Source: an uncultured Bacteroidia bacterium
GTDB taxonomy: Bacteria; Bacteroidota; Bacteroidia; Bacteroidales; UBA932
Assembly: GCA_902780935.1 (NCBI GenBank)
Contig: CACZHP010000036.1
Location: 1-61,765 of the forward strand
Direction of reading: 5' to 3'
Length of the DNA: 61,765 nucleotides
Shown here: positions 7,614-16,080 of the stretch, in pieces
Numbering within the stretch: position 1 is the stretch's first letter
How the letters are laid out: every line of letters begins with the position of its first letter
Program-made: the position numbers and the translations under genes
Notes under the pieces: model-generated
The model's database searches: none
What the model was told of the DNA's origin: nothing
The model's input: the letters and a program-made list of their open reading frames with translations, nothing else

Positions 7614-8402
7614 CTAGTCGTCGGTCTCCGGGTCGGCGAGAATGGTCGTACCTCCGGCCAAGTCCGAGGGAGAAGTTATCACGACCTTATAAACGCCGTC
7701 ATTGATGGCGTCGAAGGCGTTCTGCAGTTTGGGAATCATCCCCTCCGAAATGGTGCCGTCCGCGACCATCGGCTCGAAATCCTTCTTGGCCACGGTCTTT
7801 ATCAGGGAAGAAGGATCCGACAGATCTTTCAAGACCCCAGGAATTGATGAGCAGAAGGTCAGGGTGACGGAATATTTCTCCGCCAAAGCTCTCGCCACTG
7901 AAGATGCGATCGTGTCGGCGTTTGTGTTGAGCATCGACCCTTCCTTGTCATGGGTAAGAGGAGCCAGCACAGGCACGGCACCTGCCTCAAGAAGTGAGAC
8001 CAAAGCCCTGGTGTTCACATATTTCACATCGCCCACATAGCCGAAATTCACGAGCTCCACCGGACGCTTTACGCTCATTATGACATTCATGTCAGCCCCG
8101 GTCAGGCCAAGGGCGTTTACTCCGAGGGCCTGGAGACGGGCCACTATGTTCTTGTTGACGAGGCCGCCATAGACCATGGTGACGACCTTGAGCATCTCGG
8201 CGCTGGTGATCCTGCGTCCGTCGATCATCTGGGTCTCCACGCCCAGTTTCCCGGCCATCTCGGTAGCGATCTTCCCGCCCCCGTGGACGAGAATTTTCTT
8301 CCCGTGAAGGCTGGAAAAGGACATCAGGAGCCCGGAGAGGGACTTCTCGTCTTCGACAACCGCTCCGCCGACCTTTATTATATTCAGACTCTCTTTTATC
8401 AT
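7614..8402 (-). CDS. argB: Acetylglutamate (acylglutamate) kinase
   Basis: A 262-residue amino acid kinase fold enzyme that phosphorylates the gamma-carboxyl of N-acylglutamate. Motifs are IIKVGGAVV at the N-terminus, LVHGGGKIATEMA (phosphate-binding glycines) and a C-terminal segment with GGTTI. It overlaps argF' by 4 nt (ATGA). In Bacteroides the corresponding enzyme works on N-succinylglutamate; which acyl group is used here cannot be read directly. Confidence 0.93.
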   Translation of the reverse strand: MIKESLNIIKVGGAVVEDEKSLSGLLMSFSSLHGKKILVHGGGKIATEMAGKLGVETQMIDGRRITSAEMLKVVTMVYGGLVNKNIVARLQALGVNALGLTGADMNVIMSVKRPVELVNFGYVGDVKYVNTRALVSLLEAGAVPVLAPLTHDKEGSMLNTNADTIASSVARALAEKYSVTLTFCSSIPGVLKDLSDPSSLIKTVAKKDFEPMVADGTISEGMIPKLQNAFDAINDGVYKVVITSPSDLAGGTTILADPETDD

Positions 8403-9364
8403 TTCAGTCCCTCCAACATTCTTTTCATGACGACCTGGGCCGAGACCACCCTGTTTGCGGCCTCAGGGATAACTATGCTCCTCGGCGAGTCGATAACGCC
8501 GTCCGAGACGATCATATTCCTACGCACGGGCAGGCAGTGCATGAAGTAAGCGTTGTCAGTCACGGCCATGTGGCGCTCGTCCACGACCCAGCCCCTGTCC
8601 TTGCTGAGGATCTTTCCGTAATCGGCTGGATTTGTCACGCCTGGGCAGCTCCAGTTCTTCGCATAGACGAAGTCGGCTCCCTCAAGGGCTTTCATCTGGT
8701 CGTACTCGACTTTGGCGTTTCCGACGAATTTGGGATCAAGCTCATAGCCCTCAGGATGGGTGATCACGAAGTCCACGTCCGCCGCGTTCATCCACTCGGC
8801 GAATGAATTGGGGACGGCCTGCGGAAGAGCTCTCGGATGAGGGGCCCAGGTCATGACGACCTTCGGACGCTTCTTGGCCTTGTATTCCTCGATTGTGATC
8901 AGGTCCGCAAAGGCCTGGCAGGGATGCACGGTCGCCGACTCAAGGCTTATAACGGGCTTCCCTGAATATTCAATAAATTGGGTTAGAATTGATTCCGCAT
9001 AGTCGAACTCCCGATCATGAAGGCCGGCGAAAGACCTGACTCCAACAATGTCGCAATAGCTGCCTATCACGGGGATAGCCTCTCTGAGGTGCTCGCTCTT
9101 GTCCCCGTCCATCACGACTCCAAGCTGCGTCTCGAGTTTCCAGCTGTCGGCTCCGACATTCAGCACTATCGGGTTCATCCCGAGATTCAAGGCGGCTTTC
9201 TGGCTTGAGAGACGGGTACGGAGGCTGTTGTTGAAGAATATCAGGATGATGGTCTTGTCGCGGCCGAGTTCTTTCCAGCCAAAAGGATTGGCTTTGACTT
9301 GCTTGGCTTCCTCAAGAGCTGACGCAAGGTCGCCGATGTCGCTCACATGAAAGAATGATTTCAT
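8399..9364 (-). CDS. argF': N-acylornithine carbamoyltransferase, succinylornithine-type
   Basis: A 321-residue transcarbamylase of the Bacteroides SOTCase/Xanthomonas AOTCase branch. The carbamoyl-phosphate loop is FFNNSLRTRLSSQ (residues 43-55) in place of the ordinary STRTR, with HPCQAFADL in the second domain and a C-terminal HCLPVRR. Substrate choice in this branch depends on one residue: Pro90 in B. fragilis SOTCase, Glu92 in Xanthomonas AOTCase. Here the aligned position is Ser90 in GDKSEHL. Glu92-to-Ser in the Xanthomonas enzyme is reported to give succinylornithine activity, so succinylornithine is the predicted substrate. It overlaps argD and argB by 4 nt each. Confidence 0.9.
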   Translation of the reverse strand: MKSFFHVSDIGDLASALEEAKQVKANPFGWKELGRDKTIILIFFNNSLRTRLSSQKAALNLGMNPIVLNVGADSWKLETQLGVVMDGDKSEHLREAIPVIGSYCDIVGVRSFAGLHDREFDYAESILTQFIEYSGKPVISLESATVHPCQAFADLITIEEYKAKKRPKVVMTWAPHPRALPQAVPNSFAEWMNAADVDFVITHPEGYELDPKFVGNAKVEYDQMKALEGADFVYAKNWSCPGVTNPADYGKILSKDRGWVVDERHMAVTDNAYFMHCLPVRRNMIVSDGVIDSPRSIVIPEAANRVVSAQVVMKRMLEGLK

Positions 9365-10563
9365 AAGACTTCCTCCAATGCTTTTATGAATATGTCAACG
9401 TCGTCTTTGGTGAGTGTGAGAGGGGCAAGGAGACGGATCATGTTCTTGCCCGACACGCCGGTGAATATGTGCTTGTCAAACAGCAGCTTCCGTCTCAGCT
9501 CCGCTATCGGTCCGCTAAACTCCACCCCGATCATCAGGCCCCGCCCCCGGACCTCCTTGATCTCGATTGTTGATCTGTCGTCATCCGAATTACAATCGAC
9601 TCCCGGCGGCGGCAATGCGCCCTTTGCCGACGACGGGCAAGTACTTGCCAAAGATAGCAGGCGGGATTTGAGGTATTCACCGACTTCGTAGGCGTTCTGG
9701 ACAAGATTCTCGTCCTTGATGATGTCCGCCACCGCGATCGCCGCGGCCATAGCCAGATGGTTGCCGCCGAAGGTTGTTCCGAGCATACCCTTGACTGGCT
9801 CGAACTCAGGCGAGATCAGCACCGCACCGATCGGGAAACCACCGGCCATACCTTTGGCCATCGTGATAAGGTCAGGACGTATTCCGGCCCACTGGTGAGC
9901 AAAATACTTTCCTGTCCTGCCGCACCCGCTCTGCACCTCATCCAGGATCAGCGGAACCCCTGCCTCCTTGGTCGCCGAGCGAAGCTCCCGCATGAAATCG
10001 TCATCAGGGATTATTATCCCTCCGACCCCCTGTATCCCCTCTATGATCACCCCGGCGATATCCCCCTTTGAGAGCTCCTCCCGGACTGAGGCGATATCAT
10101 TCATCGGCACGAAGGTAACCTCATGCCAGCTGTTGAACGGGGCCCGGATCTTGGGGTTGTCAGTGACGGCCACGGCTCCTGAGGTCCGCCCGTGGAAAGC
10201 GCCCTTGAACGCTATCACCCGGCGCTCACCAGTGTGGAAAGACGCGAGTTTCAGGGCGTTCTCATTGGCCTCCGCTCCTGAGTTGCAGAGGAAAAGGGAA
10301 TATTCCGGATAACCGGACAACTCCCCGATCTTCCGGGCCAATTCCTCCTGAAGAGGATTGTGGATGCTGTTTGAATAGAAGCCAATCTTACCGAGCTGGT
10401 CGGAAACCGCGGCAACATATTTGGGATGGCAATGCCCGACCGAGATCACGGCATGACCCCCGTAGAGGTCAAGGTACTCGACTCCTTTGTCGTCCCAGAT
10501 CCTGGTGCCTTTCGCCCGGACCGGCGTCACATCGAATAAACTGTATACATCAAATAGTTCCAT
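9361..10563 (-). CDS. argD: Acetylornithine/succinylornithine aminotransferase
   Basis: A 400-residue class III PLP aminotransferase. Visible are CNSGAEANENALKLA, ILDEVQSGCGRTG and the PLP-lysine block TMAKGMAGGFPIGA. It converts N-acylglutamate semialdehyde to N-acylornithine. Unusual is a 25-30 residue Pro/Ser/Asp-rich insertion (about residues 303-332, STCPSSAKGALPPPG then NSDDDRST) just before the conserved EVRGRGLMIG strand. At DNA level it holds a 14-bp perfect palindrome (9636-9649). The reading frame and the rest of the enzyme are intact. Confidence 0.94.
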   Translation of the reverse strand: MELFDVYSLFDVTPVRAKGTRIWDDKGVEYLDLYGGHAVISVGHCHPKYVAAVSDQLGKIGFYSNSIHNPLQEELARKIGELSGYPEYSLFLCNSGAEANENALKLASFHTGERRVIAFKGAFHGRTSGAVAVTDNPKIRAPFNSWHEVTFVPMNDIASVREELSKGDIAGVIIEGIQGVGGIIIPDDDFMRELRSATKEAGVPLILDEVQSGCGRTGKYFAHQWAGIRPDLITMAKGMAGGFPIGAVLISPEFEPVKGMLGTTFGGNHLAMAAAIAVADIIKDENLVQNAYEVGEYLKSRLLSLASTCPSSAKGALPPPGVDCNSDDDRSTIEIKEVRGRGLMIGVEFSGPIAELRRKLLFDKHIFTGVSGKNMIRLLAPLTLTKDDVDIFIKALEEVL

Positions 10564-10567
10564 ATCG

Positions 10568-11545
10568 TCAGAATCTTGTGGCTTTTAGGTGGAGTCCGGT
10601 GTCTTCCGGAAGGCCGAATATAAGGTTCATGTTCTGGACAGCCTGGCCTGAAGCGCCCTTGACCAGATTGTCTATCACACTGATAACGTGGAGCTTCCGT
10701 CCATGTTTACGTACATTCAGTACGCACTTGTTGGTGTTCACCACCATCTTCAGGTCCGGATTGGTGTCGATCACATGGACAAAGGGCTTATCCCTGTAGT
10801 AGTCTTTGTAGATCTGGACAGCGGCCTCTTCCGGAAGGTCACAATCGAAATAGACCGACACCAGGATTCCCCTCGCGAAATCTCCCCTCACCGGAACGAA
10901 ATTCATTTCTCCGGTATATGACGGGGCGAGAGTTTTCAAAGTCTCGTTGACTTCTCCCAGATGCTGGTGAGTGAATGCCTTGTAGATCGACAGGTTATCC
11001 GTCCTCCAACTGAAATGGGTAGTCTCCGAGGGGGCCTGCCCGGCTCCGGTGGATCCGGTGATCCCTGTGACGTGGATCTCGGGAAGCCTGTCCATCGCCG
11101 CCATCGGGAGGAGTGAGAGCTGAATTGCCGTGGCGAAGCATCCAGGATTGGCGATATGCTTGGCCTTAACTATCTTATCCTTAAATGCTTCCGGGAGGCC
11201 ATAGACAAAGTCACCGGCATCGGCCGCCAGACGGAAATCATTTCCCAAATCTATGATCGCTCCCTTGTAACTCTCCGGCAGCGCCTCCACAAACGGCTTC
11301 GCCTTCCCATGCCCGGAGCAAAGGAACAGCACATCGCAATCATAATCAAATTGGGAAGAGAACCGCAGCTTCGTCTCGCCGAGCAGGTCGGCATGCGCGG
11401 TCCAGACGGGCTCACCTGCATGGCTCCCGCTCTGGGCAAACACGATCTCCGCGCAAGGGTGGTTCACAAGGATCCTCAGAAGCTCACCTGCGGTGTAACC
11501 GGCGGCCCCGACGATTCCGATCTTAATACTATCGTCGATATTCAT
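10568..11545 (-). CDS. argC: N-acetyl-gamma-glutamyl-phosphate reductase
   Basis: A 325-residue NADPH-dependent reductase of the short (type 1/2) ArgC group. It has the Rossmann start KIGIVGAAGYTAGELLRIL and the active-site cysteine block NPGCFATAIQLSLLP (about residue 137). Further family blocks are GITGSTGAGQ and NFVPVRGDFARG. It begins directly after the argG stop and is 4 nt from argD, so translation is probably coupled. Confidence 0.96.
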   Translation of the reverse strand: MNIDDSIKIGIVGAAGYTAGELLRILVNHPCAEIVFAQSGSHAGEPVWTAHADLLGETKLRFSSQFDYDCDVLFLCSGHGKAKPFVEALPESYKGAIIDLGNDFRLAADAGDFVYGLPEAFKDKIVKAKHIANPGCFATAIQLSLLPMAAMDRLPEIHVTGITGSTGAGQAPSETTHFSWRTDNLSIYKAFTHQHLGEVNETLKTLAPSYTGEMNFVPVRGDFARGILVSVYFDCDLPEEAAVQIYKDYYRDKPFVHVIDTNPDLKMVVNTNKCVLNVRKHGRKLHVISVIDNLVKGASGQAVQNMNLIFGLPEDTGLHLKATRF

Positions 11546-12766
11546 CTACAATTCCTTTTCAAGTTTCTCTCCCTCATCCTTATGAGCCGTGTAATAGACC
11601 CGCAGCGGGGTTGAGCTCACCTTGATGAAGCCCTTCGCGTCCTCGCTGGTCCAACCCTTCTGCATCTCGCCGTACTCCCCGAACTTGGTCTTCACCAAGT
11701 CGCAAGGGGAATCCACGCCGACCGTAGAGAACGACCACGGACGAAGCTCCATCGTGACCTTTCCGGTCACATTCCTCTGGCTTTCTGTCAGCATAGCCTC
11801 GATGTCCCTCATGACGGGCTCAAGATATTGGCTCTCATGAAGGAACATCCCGTACCAGTTGGCCACCTGGTCTTTCCAGTACTGCTGCCACTTGCTGAGA
11901 GTGAACTTCTCCAGAAACTTGTGCGCAGCCATGATCAGCATCGGAGCCGCCGCCTCGAAGCCGACCCGGCCCTTGATGCCGATGATGGTGTCACCCACAT
12001 GCATGTCCCGGCCGATCCCGTAAGGAGCCGCGATAGACTCAACCTTCTGGATCGCGGCAACCTTGTCGGAGAAAACCTCGCCGTTGACAGAGACGATCTC
12101 TCCTTTTTCGAAACCGATCTCTATGATTTCTGATCCTTCTTTCGTAATCTGTTTAAGGTAAGCGCTTTCCGGCAGCCCCTGCTTGGAGTCGAGGATCTCT
12201 CCCCCGCAGATGGAAGTCCCCCAAAGCCCGACATTATAAGAATATTTCAGCTTCTTGAAATCAGCCTTGAAGCCATGCTCGTTGAGGTAATCTACCTCGA
12301 ACTGGCGTGTGAGGGCCATGTCCCTCGTGAGGGTGATGATTTCCACTCCTGGCACCATCACGAGGAAGGTCATGTCAAAGCGGACCTGGTCATTGCCGGC
12401 ACCTGTGGAACCGTGGGCAATCGCGTCGGCGCCTATCTCCTTGGCGTAACGGGCAATCGCCATTGCCTGGAATATCCTCTCCGAGGAAACGGACACAGGA
12501 TATGTCCCGTTCCTGAGGACATTGCCGAAGATCATGTACTTGAGGCTCTTGTCATAGTATTCCTTCGTAACGTCAAGGGTGACGTATCCCTTGGCGCCAA
12601 GCTCGTACGCCCGTTTCTCATTGTCCTCGAGTTGTTCGGGACTGAAACCGCCTGTGTCCGCGCAGGCCGCGTAAACATCATAACCCATCTCCCTGGTAAG
12701 GTACATGACCGTGAAGGAGGTGTCAAGACCGCCGCTGTAGGCGACAACAACTTTCTTTTTTGCCAT
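11546..12766 (-). CDS. argG: Argininosuccinate synthase
   Basis: Joins citrulline and aspartate using ATP. The N-terminal P-loop KKVVVAYSGGLDTSF is diagnostic, followed by the citrulline/aspartate-binding stretch GSTGAGNDQVRFD. I place the start at the ATG at 12766 (MAKKKVVVAYSGG, 406 residues); an upstream TTG at 12775 overlaps the stop of the preceding gene and is less likely. The gap to the acyltransferase gene is 5 nt and to argC zero. Confidence 0.96.
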   Translation of the reverse strand: MAKKKVVVAYSGGLDTSFTVMYLTREMGYDVYAACADTGGFSPEQLEDNEKRAYELGAKGYVTLDVTKEYYDKSLKYMIFGNVLRNGTYPVSVSSERIFQAMAIARYAKEIGADAIAHGSTGAGNDQVRFDMTFLVMVPGVEIITLTRDMALTRQFEVDYLNEHGFKADFKKLKYSYNVGLWGTSICGGEILDSKQGLPESAYLKQITKEGSEIIEIGFEKGEIVSVNGEVFSDKVAAIQKVESIAAPYGIGRDMHVGDTIIGIKGRVGFEAAAPMLIMAAHKFLEKFTLSKWQQYWKDQVANWYGMFLHESQYLEPVMRDIEAMLTESQRNVTGKVTMELRPWSFSTVGVDSPCDLVKTKFGEYGEMQKGWTSEDAKGFIKVSSTPLRVYYTAHKDEGEKLEKEL

Positions 12767-12771
12767 ATCTG

Positions 12772-13386
12772 TCAATCGTTTGTTTCTTCCTCTTTGTCAA
12801 GCTCAGCGATCCTGTCCAGCACATCCTGGGGGATCTTGGCCGGCAGGTGCTCCTCAGGATCGAAGAGCATCCCGGTACAGATGCAATACTTGCGGTCCGT
12901 CCTCTTCAGGACATCGACGTTGACGCACCCCTCGCACCCCTTCCAGAAAGACTCGTCGGACGTGAGTTCGGCGAATGTCACCGGCTTGTATCCAAGGCGC
13001 GTGTTCATGGCCATGACGGCTGCTCCGCTGGTAAGACTGAATATCTTCGCCTTGGGCCAGCGCGTCCTGGCGAGGGAGAAGGTCATGTCCTTGATCTTCT
13101 TGGCGATACCCAACCCTCTGAACTCCGGACGCACTATCAGTCCGGAAGTGGTCACATAGCTCTTATGTTCCCAGGTCTCAATATAACTGAACCCGGCGAA
13201 CTCGTCTCCATGAAGGGCGATGACCGCCTTGGCCTCAAGCATTTTCCTGGCGATATATTCAGGCTTCCTGCGGGCAATGCCGGTTCCCCTGACCTGTGCC
13301 GCCTCCTCAATCGAGGTCAAGATCTTGTCCACATAGGCAAGGTGCTTCTCCGAGGCGACCTCTATGGTTATGTCTTCCAATCTCAT
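12772..13386 (-). CDS. GNAT acyltransferase, probable N-acylglutamate synthase
   Basis: A 204-residue GNAT-fold protein. The acyl-CoA binding strand-turn is visible as GLIVRPEFRGLGIAKKIKD (about residues 82-100, the R/Q-x-x-G-x-G/A type) and NTRLGYKP follows near the next helix. A C-terminal cysteine-containing tail (CEGCVNVDVLK, CICTGML) may bind metal. It sits between argR and argG. The cluster has no argA or argJ, so this is the obvious candidate for the missing first step. The equivalent Bacteroides gene in the argR-argG interval has, as I recall, been linked genetically to arginine synthesis. Whether it uses acetyl- or succinyl-CoA is unknown. Confidence 0.75.
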   Translation of the reverse strand: MRLEDITIEVASEKHLAYVDKILTSIEEAAQVRGTGIARRKPEYIARKMLEAKAVIALHGDEFAGFSYIETWEHKSYVTTSGLIVRPEFRGLGIAKKIKDMTFSLARTRWPKAKIFSLTSGAAVMAMNTRLGYKPVTFAELTSDESFWKGCEGCVNVDVLKRTDRKYCICTGMLFDPEEHLPAKIPQDVLDRIAELDKEEETND

Positions 13387-13409
13387 GTATCCTTACTCTT
13401 TAATAAACT

Positions 13410-13883
13410 TCAATTCAATCTTTTTGACTCAAGACCCGAGAACAGGCCACCCAGCGCCCCAACGAGATCTTCCCTGGAGGAGCCTTCCCTCAATGCGAGG
13501 AGGATGGTGTCATCCCCGGCTATCGTGCCGGCCACCTCTTTCAGAGCGCTGGCGTCGATGATGGCCGCAACCATGTTGGCGTGGCCGGGCATGGTCTTCA
13601 GGATTGCCAGGGGGCCGGTGAATTCAAGGCTGGACACACTCCCGAACGTGTCCGTCAGTTTACGCCCGGAAGAGATGGGAACCTGACCCGGAAGGCTGTA
13701 GAAATAGCCTCCGTCATCATGTTGCTTGGTGATCCCGAGATCCCGGATGTCACGGGAAAGCGTGGCCTGGGCCACCTGGATGCCATTCCCCTCGAGAATC
13801 TCGGCTAGCTCCTCCTGGCTCGCCACCTTACCCTTTCCGACGACTTCCCGGATAATCCTGTGTCTTTCTTGCTTGCTGCTCAT
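13410..13883 (-). CDS. argR: Arginine repressor ArgR
   Basis: A 157-residue protein with an N-terminal winged helix (RHRIIREVVGKGKVASQEEL...QATLSRDIRDLGI, residues 7-51) and a C-terminal hexamerisation/arginine-binding domain with the GDDTILLALR block. It is the first gene of the arg operon and carries three ARG-box-like palindromes over its own promoter (13887-13942), so autoregulation plus control of the whole operon is expected. The downstream gap to the acyltransferase gene is 23 nt. Confidence 0.95.
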   Translation of the reverse strand: MSSKQERHRIIREVVGKGKVASQEELAEILEGNGIQVAQATLSRDIRDLGITKQHDDGGYFYSLPGQVPISSGRKLTDTFGSVSSLEFTGPLAILKTMPGHANMVAAIIDASALKEVAGTIAGDDTILLALREGSSREDLVGALGGLFSGLESKRLN

Positions 13884-13886
13884 TAC

Positions 13887-13942
13887 TCAATAATTATTCA
13901 TTTTCGCCGCAAATATATGAATAATATTTCAATAAATATTCA
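13887..13942 (-). promoter_or_regulatory. argR promoter with three ARG-box-like operators
   Basis: The complement of 13910-13917 is TATATTTG, a perfect -7 box 27 nt upstream of the argR ATG. Three 14-mers close to the ARG box TGAATwwwwATTCA surround it: TCAATAATTATTCA (13887-13900, one mismatch), TGAATAATATTTCA (13918-13931, one mismatch) and TCAATAAATATTCA (13929-13942, one mismatch). They cover the start point and the -7/-33 spacer, so bound ArgR would block RNA polymerase. Operator function is inferred. Confidence 0.75.
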
Positions 13943-13976
13943 TATTCCGCATATTTTTTCTGTCCCGCCTTTTTGC

Positions 13977-13984
13977 TAAATTCG
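13977..13984 (+). promoter_or_regulatory. Possible -7 box for guaA (TAnnTTCG variant)
   Basis: TAAATTCG lies 20 nt before the guaA ATG and departs from TAnnTTTG by one base. The same TTCG variant precedes pdxJ. The ARG boxes lie just upstream, so ArgR might also touch this promoter. Confidence 0.4.
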
Positions 13985-14004
13985 CGTAGAAAACGAACCT
14001 CAAC

Positions 14005-15588
14005 ATGACTGAAAAGATCATCATCCTCGATTTCGGCTCCCAAGTCACCCAACTCATCGGGCGCCGTCTACGGGAGCTGAACGTTTACTGCGAGATTTTC
14101 CCCTTCAACAATTTCCCCGAACCGGACGAGTCCGTCAAAGGCGTGATCCTTTCGGGCAGCCCTTGCTCTGTCAGGGACGAGAATGCCCCTCAGGTCGATC
14201 TGAGCGGCATAAAGGGCAGATATCCTCTTCTGGGGATTTGCTACGGCGCCCAGTACCTTGCCCACAAGTTCGGGGGGAAGGTCGAGGGATCCCTTGCCAG
14301 GGAATATGGAAGGGCTATGCTGGATGTGGTTGATCCTGAATCGCTTCTGCTTCAAGGTCTCCCCTCCCGCTCGCAGGTCTGGATGTCGCATGGGGACACG
14401 ATTTCAGCCCTGCCAGATGGAGGGAGGGTGATCGCGTCCACCGAATCCGTCACCAATGCGGCCTACCAGATCGACGGCGAGAAGACTTATGCCGTCCAGT
14501 TCCATCCGGAAGTCTTCCATACGACGGAAGGCAGCAGGATCCTCGCCAATTTCGCTTTCGGGATCTGCGGCTGCAAAGGCGACTGGACCCCGGCATCTTT
14601 CATCGAGACAACCGTCGCCGCCCTAAAAGAGCGGTTGGGAGACGACAAAGTGATCCTCGGTCTTAGCGGAGGCGTGGACTCGACAGTTGCCGGAGTGCTG
14701 CTCAATAAGGCGATAGGGCATAACCTCACCTGCATATTCGTAAATAACGGACTTTTGAGGAAGAACGAATACGAGGATGTGCTCGCGTCGTACCGCGACA
14801 TGAACCTCAACGTCATTGGTGCGGACGCCTCCGAAGATTTCCTCCGGGAACTCGCCGGAGTCAGCGAGCCCGAGGCAAAGCGGAAGATTATCGGCCGGCT
14901 CTTCGTGGAGACTTTCGGCAAATACGCCAGCCGGATCGAAGGAGCCCGCTGGCTGGCCCAGGGAACCATCTACCCTGATGTGATCGAGTCAGCCGGGATA
15001 AAGGGCATCGCATCAAAGATAAAATCACATCACAACGTCGGCGGACTTCCCGAAAAAATGAACCTGGGGATCGTCGAGCCGCTCAGGATGCTATTTAAGG
15101 ACGAGGTCCGGCGGGTAGGCCGGGCTCTCGGAATAAAAGAGGAACTGATCGGGAGACATCCTTTCCCGGGGCCTTCCCTTGGCGTAAGGATCGTCGGAGA
15201 CATCACAAAAGAGAAACTAGACGTGCTTCGGGAGGCTGACGACATATTCATCAAAGGACTCCGGAATTATGACTGCACGGCCCTTCACCTGCCTTCAGCT
15301 TCCGATCCGAGGGTCGAGGCGAAGAACCTCTACGACGCCATCTGGCAGGCCGGAGTGATCCTCCTGCCTATAAAGAGCGTTGGTGTGATGGGAGACGAGA
15401 GAACCTACGAGAACCCCGTGGCTCTCAGGGCGGTGGTCTCGACCGACGCGATGACGGCCGACTGGTTTCACTTCCCCTACGACTTCCTCGCCGATGTCTC
15501 CAACGAGATCATCAATAAGGTCAAGGGGGTAAACCGCGTCGTCTATGACATCTCCTCCAAACCCCCGGCAACCATAGAGTGGGAATAG
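14005..15588 (+). CDS. guaA: GMP synthase (glutamine-hydrolysing)
   Basis: A 527-residue two-domain enzyme making GMP from XMP. The N-terminal class I glutaminase domain has [13 protein letters not shown], the nucleophile block [17 protein letters not shown] (Cys at about residue 78) and HPEVFHT. The ATP-pyrophosphatase domain has [15 protein letters not shown] (about residue 217), and a dimerisation domain ends in [12 protein letters not shown], the family-typical C-terminus. Full length. It is transcribed divergently from the arg operon. Confidence 0.97.
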   Translation: MTEKIIILDFGSQVTQLIGRRLRELNVYCEIFPFNNFPEPDESVKGVILSGSPCSVRDENAPQVDLSGIKGRYPLLGICYGAQYLAHKFGGKVEGSLAREYGRAMLDVVDPESLLLQGLPSRSQVWMSHGDTISALPDGGRVIASTESVTNAAYQIDGEKTYAVQFHPEVFHTTEGSRILANFAFGICGCKGDWTPASFIETTVAALKERLGDDKVILGLSGGVDSTVAGVLLNKAIGHNLTCIFVNNGLLRKNEYEDVLASYRDMNLNVIGADASEDFLRELAGVSEPEAKRKIIGRLFVETFGKYASRIEGARWLAQGTIYPDVIESAGIKGIASKIKSHHNVGGLPEKMNLGIVEPLRMLFKDEVRRVGRALGIKEELIGRHPFPGPSLGVRIVGDITKEKLDVLREADDIFIKGLRNYDCTALHLPSASDPRVEAKNLYDAIWQAGVILLPIKSVGVMGDERTYENPVALRAVVSTDAMTADWFHFPYDFLADVSNEIINKVKGVNRVVYDISSKPPATIEWE

Positions 15589-15600
15589 AAATTATTGATT

Positions 15601-16080
15601 ATGAATAAACTATCAATCATCTTATCTGCTTTAGCCTGTTGTCTTTCCTTATCCGGCTGCATAGAGAGCGCGATAAAGGGAAACATGATGGAACAAGCTT
15701 CCGGCAAGTATATCCTGACTTCTTTCAAATGTAACGGGAACGATGTGAATGTATCCCGCCTCTCTCCGGAAGAAGTGCTTTCCGCGGAAGTTTACTCATC
15801 CGACGGAAAGTGGTATTTTGACTGTGTTTTTCCCGACACGGACTACCACGGAGGATTTGAGTACAGAAAGCTGGTTCTACCTCTAAGTTGGAACTCGGCA
15901 TTGGGAATGTTCGTCTTTGATGTCTCAAATAGCCTTGATAAAGAGGAAGTGTCTGAAGCATCGATAAATGGAGGGACAGTCAAGATCTCCACAAACCTAG
16001 TCCAGGAAATCTATGATACCGGCAGGATTATGCAAAGGATACATACAGTCACATGCCAATGGACAAACCGGACAAAATGA
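15601..16080 (+). CDS. Small hypothetical lipoprotein
   Basis: A 159-residue protein starting at the ATG at 15601 (an in-frame TTG six bases earlier is less likely). Signal peptide MNKLSIILSALACCLSLSGC ends in a lipobox LSGC, so it should be lipidated and envelope-anchored. The mature part has a lipocalin-like look (ASGKYILTSFKCNGNDVNVS, then alternating strands), but no family is recognised. It is 12 nt after guaA and its stop overlaps the next ATG. Confidence 0.7.
   Translation: MNKLSIILSALACCLSLSGCIESAIKGNMMEQASGKYILTSFKCNGNDVNVSRLSPEEVLSAEVYSSDGKWYFDCVFPDTDYHGGFEYRKLVLPLSWNSALGMFVFDVSNSLDKEEVSEASINGGTVKISTNLVQEIYDTGRIMQRIHTVTCQWTNRTK

Noticed and set aside
12767-12775. TTG start for argG at 12775
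   Set aside because: It overlaps the upstream stop; the ATG at 12766 gives the normal MAKKKVVVAYSGG start.
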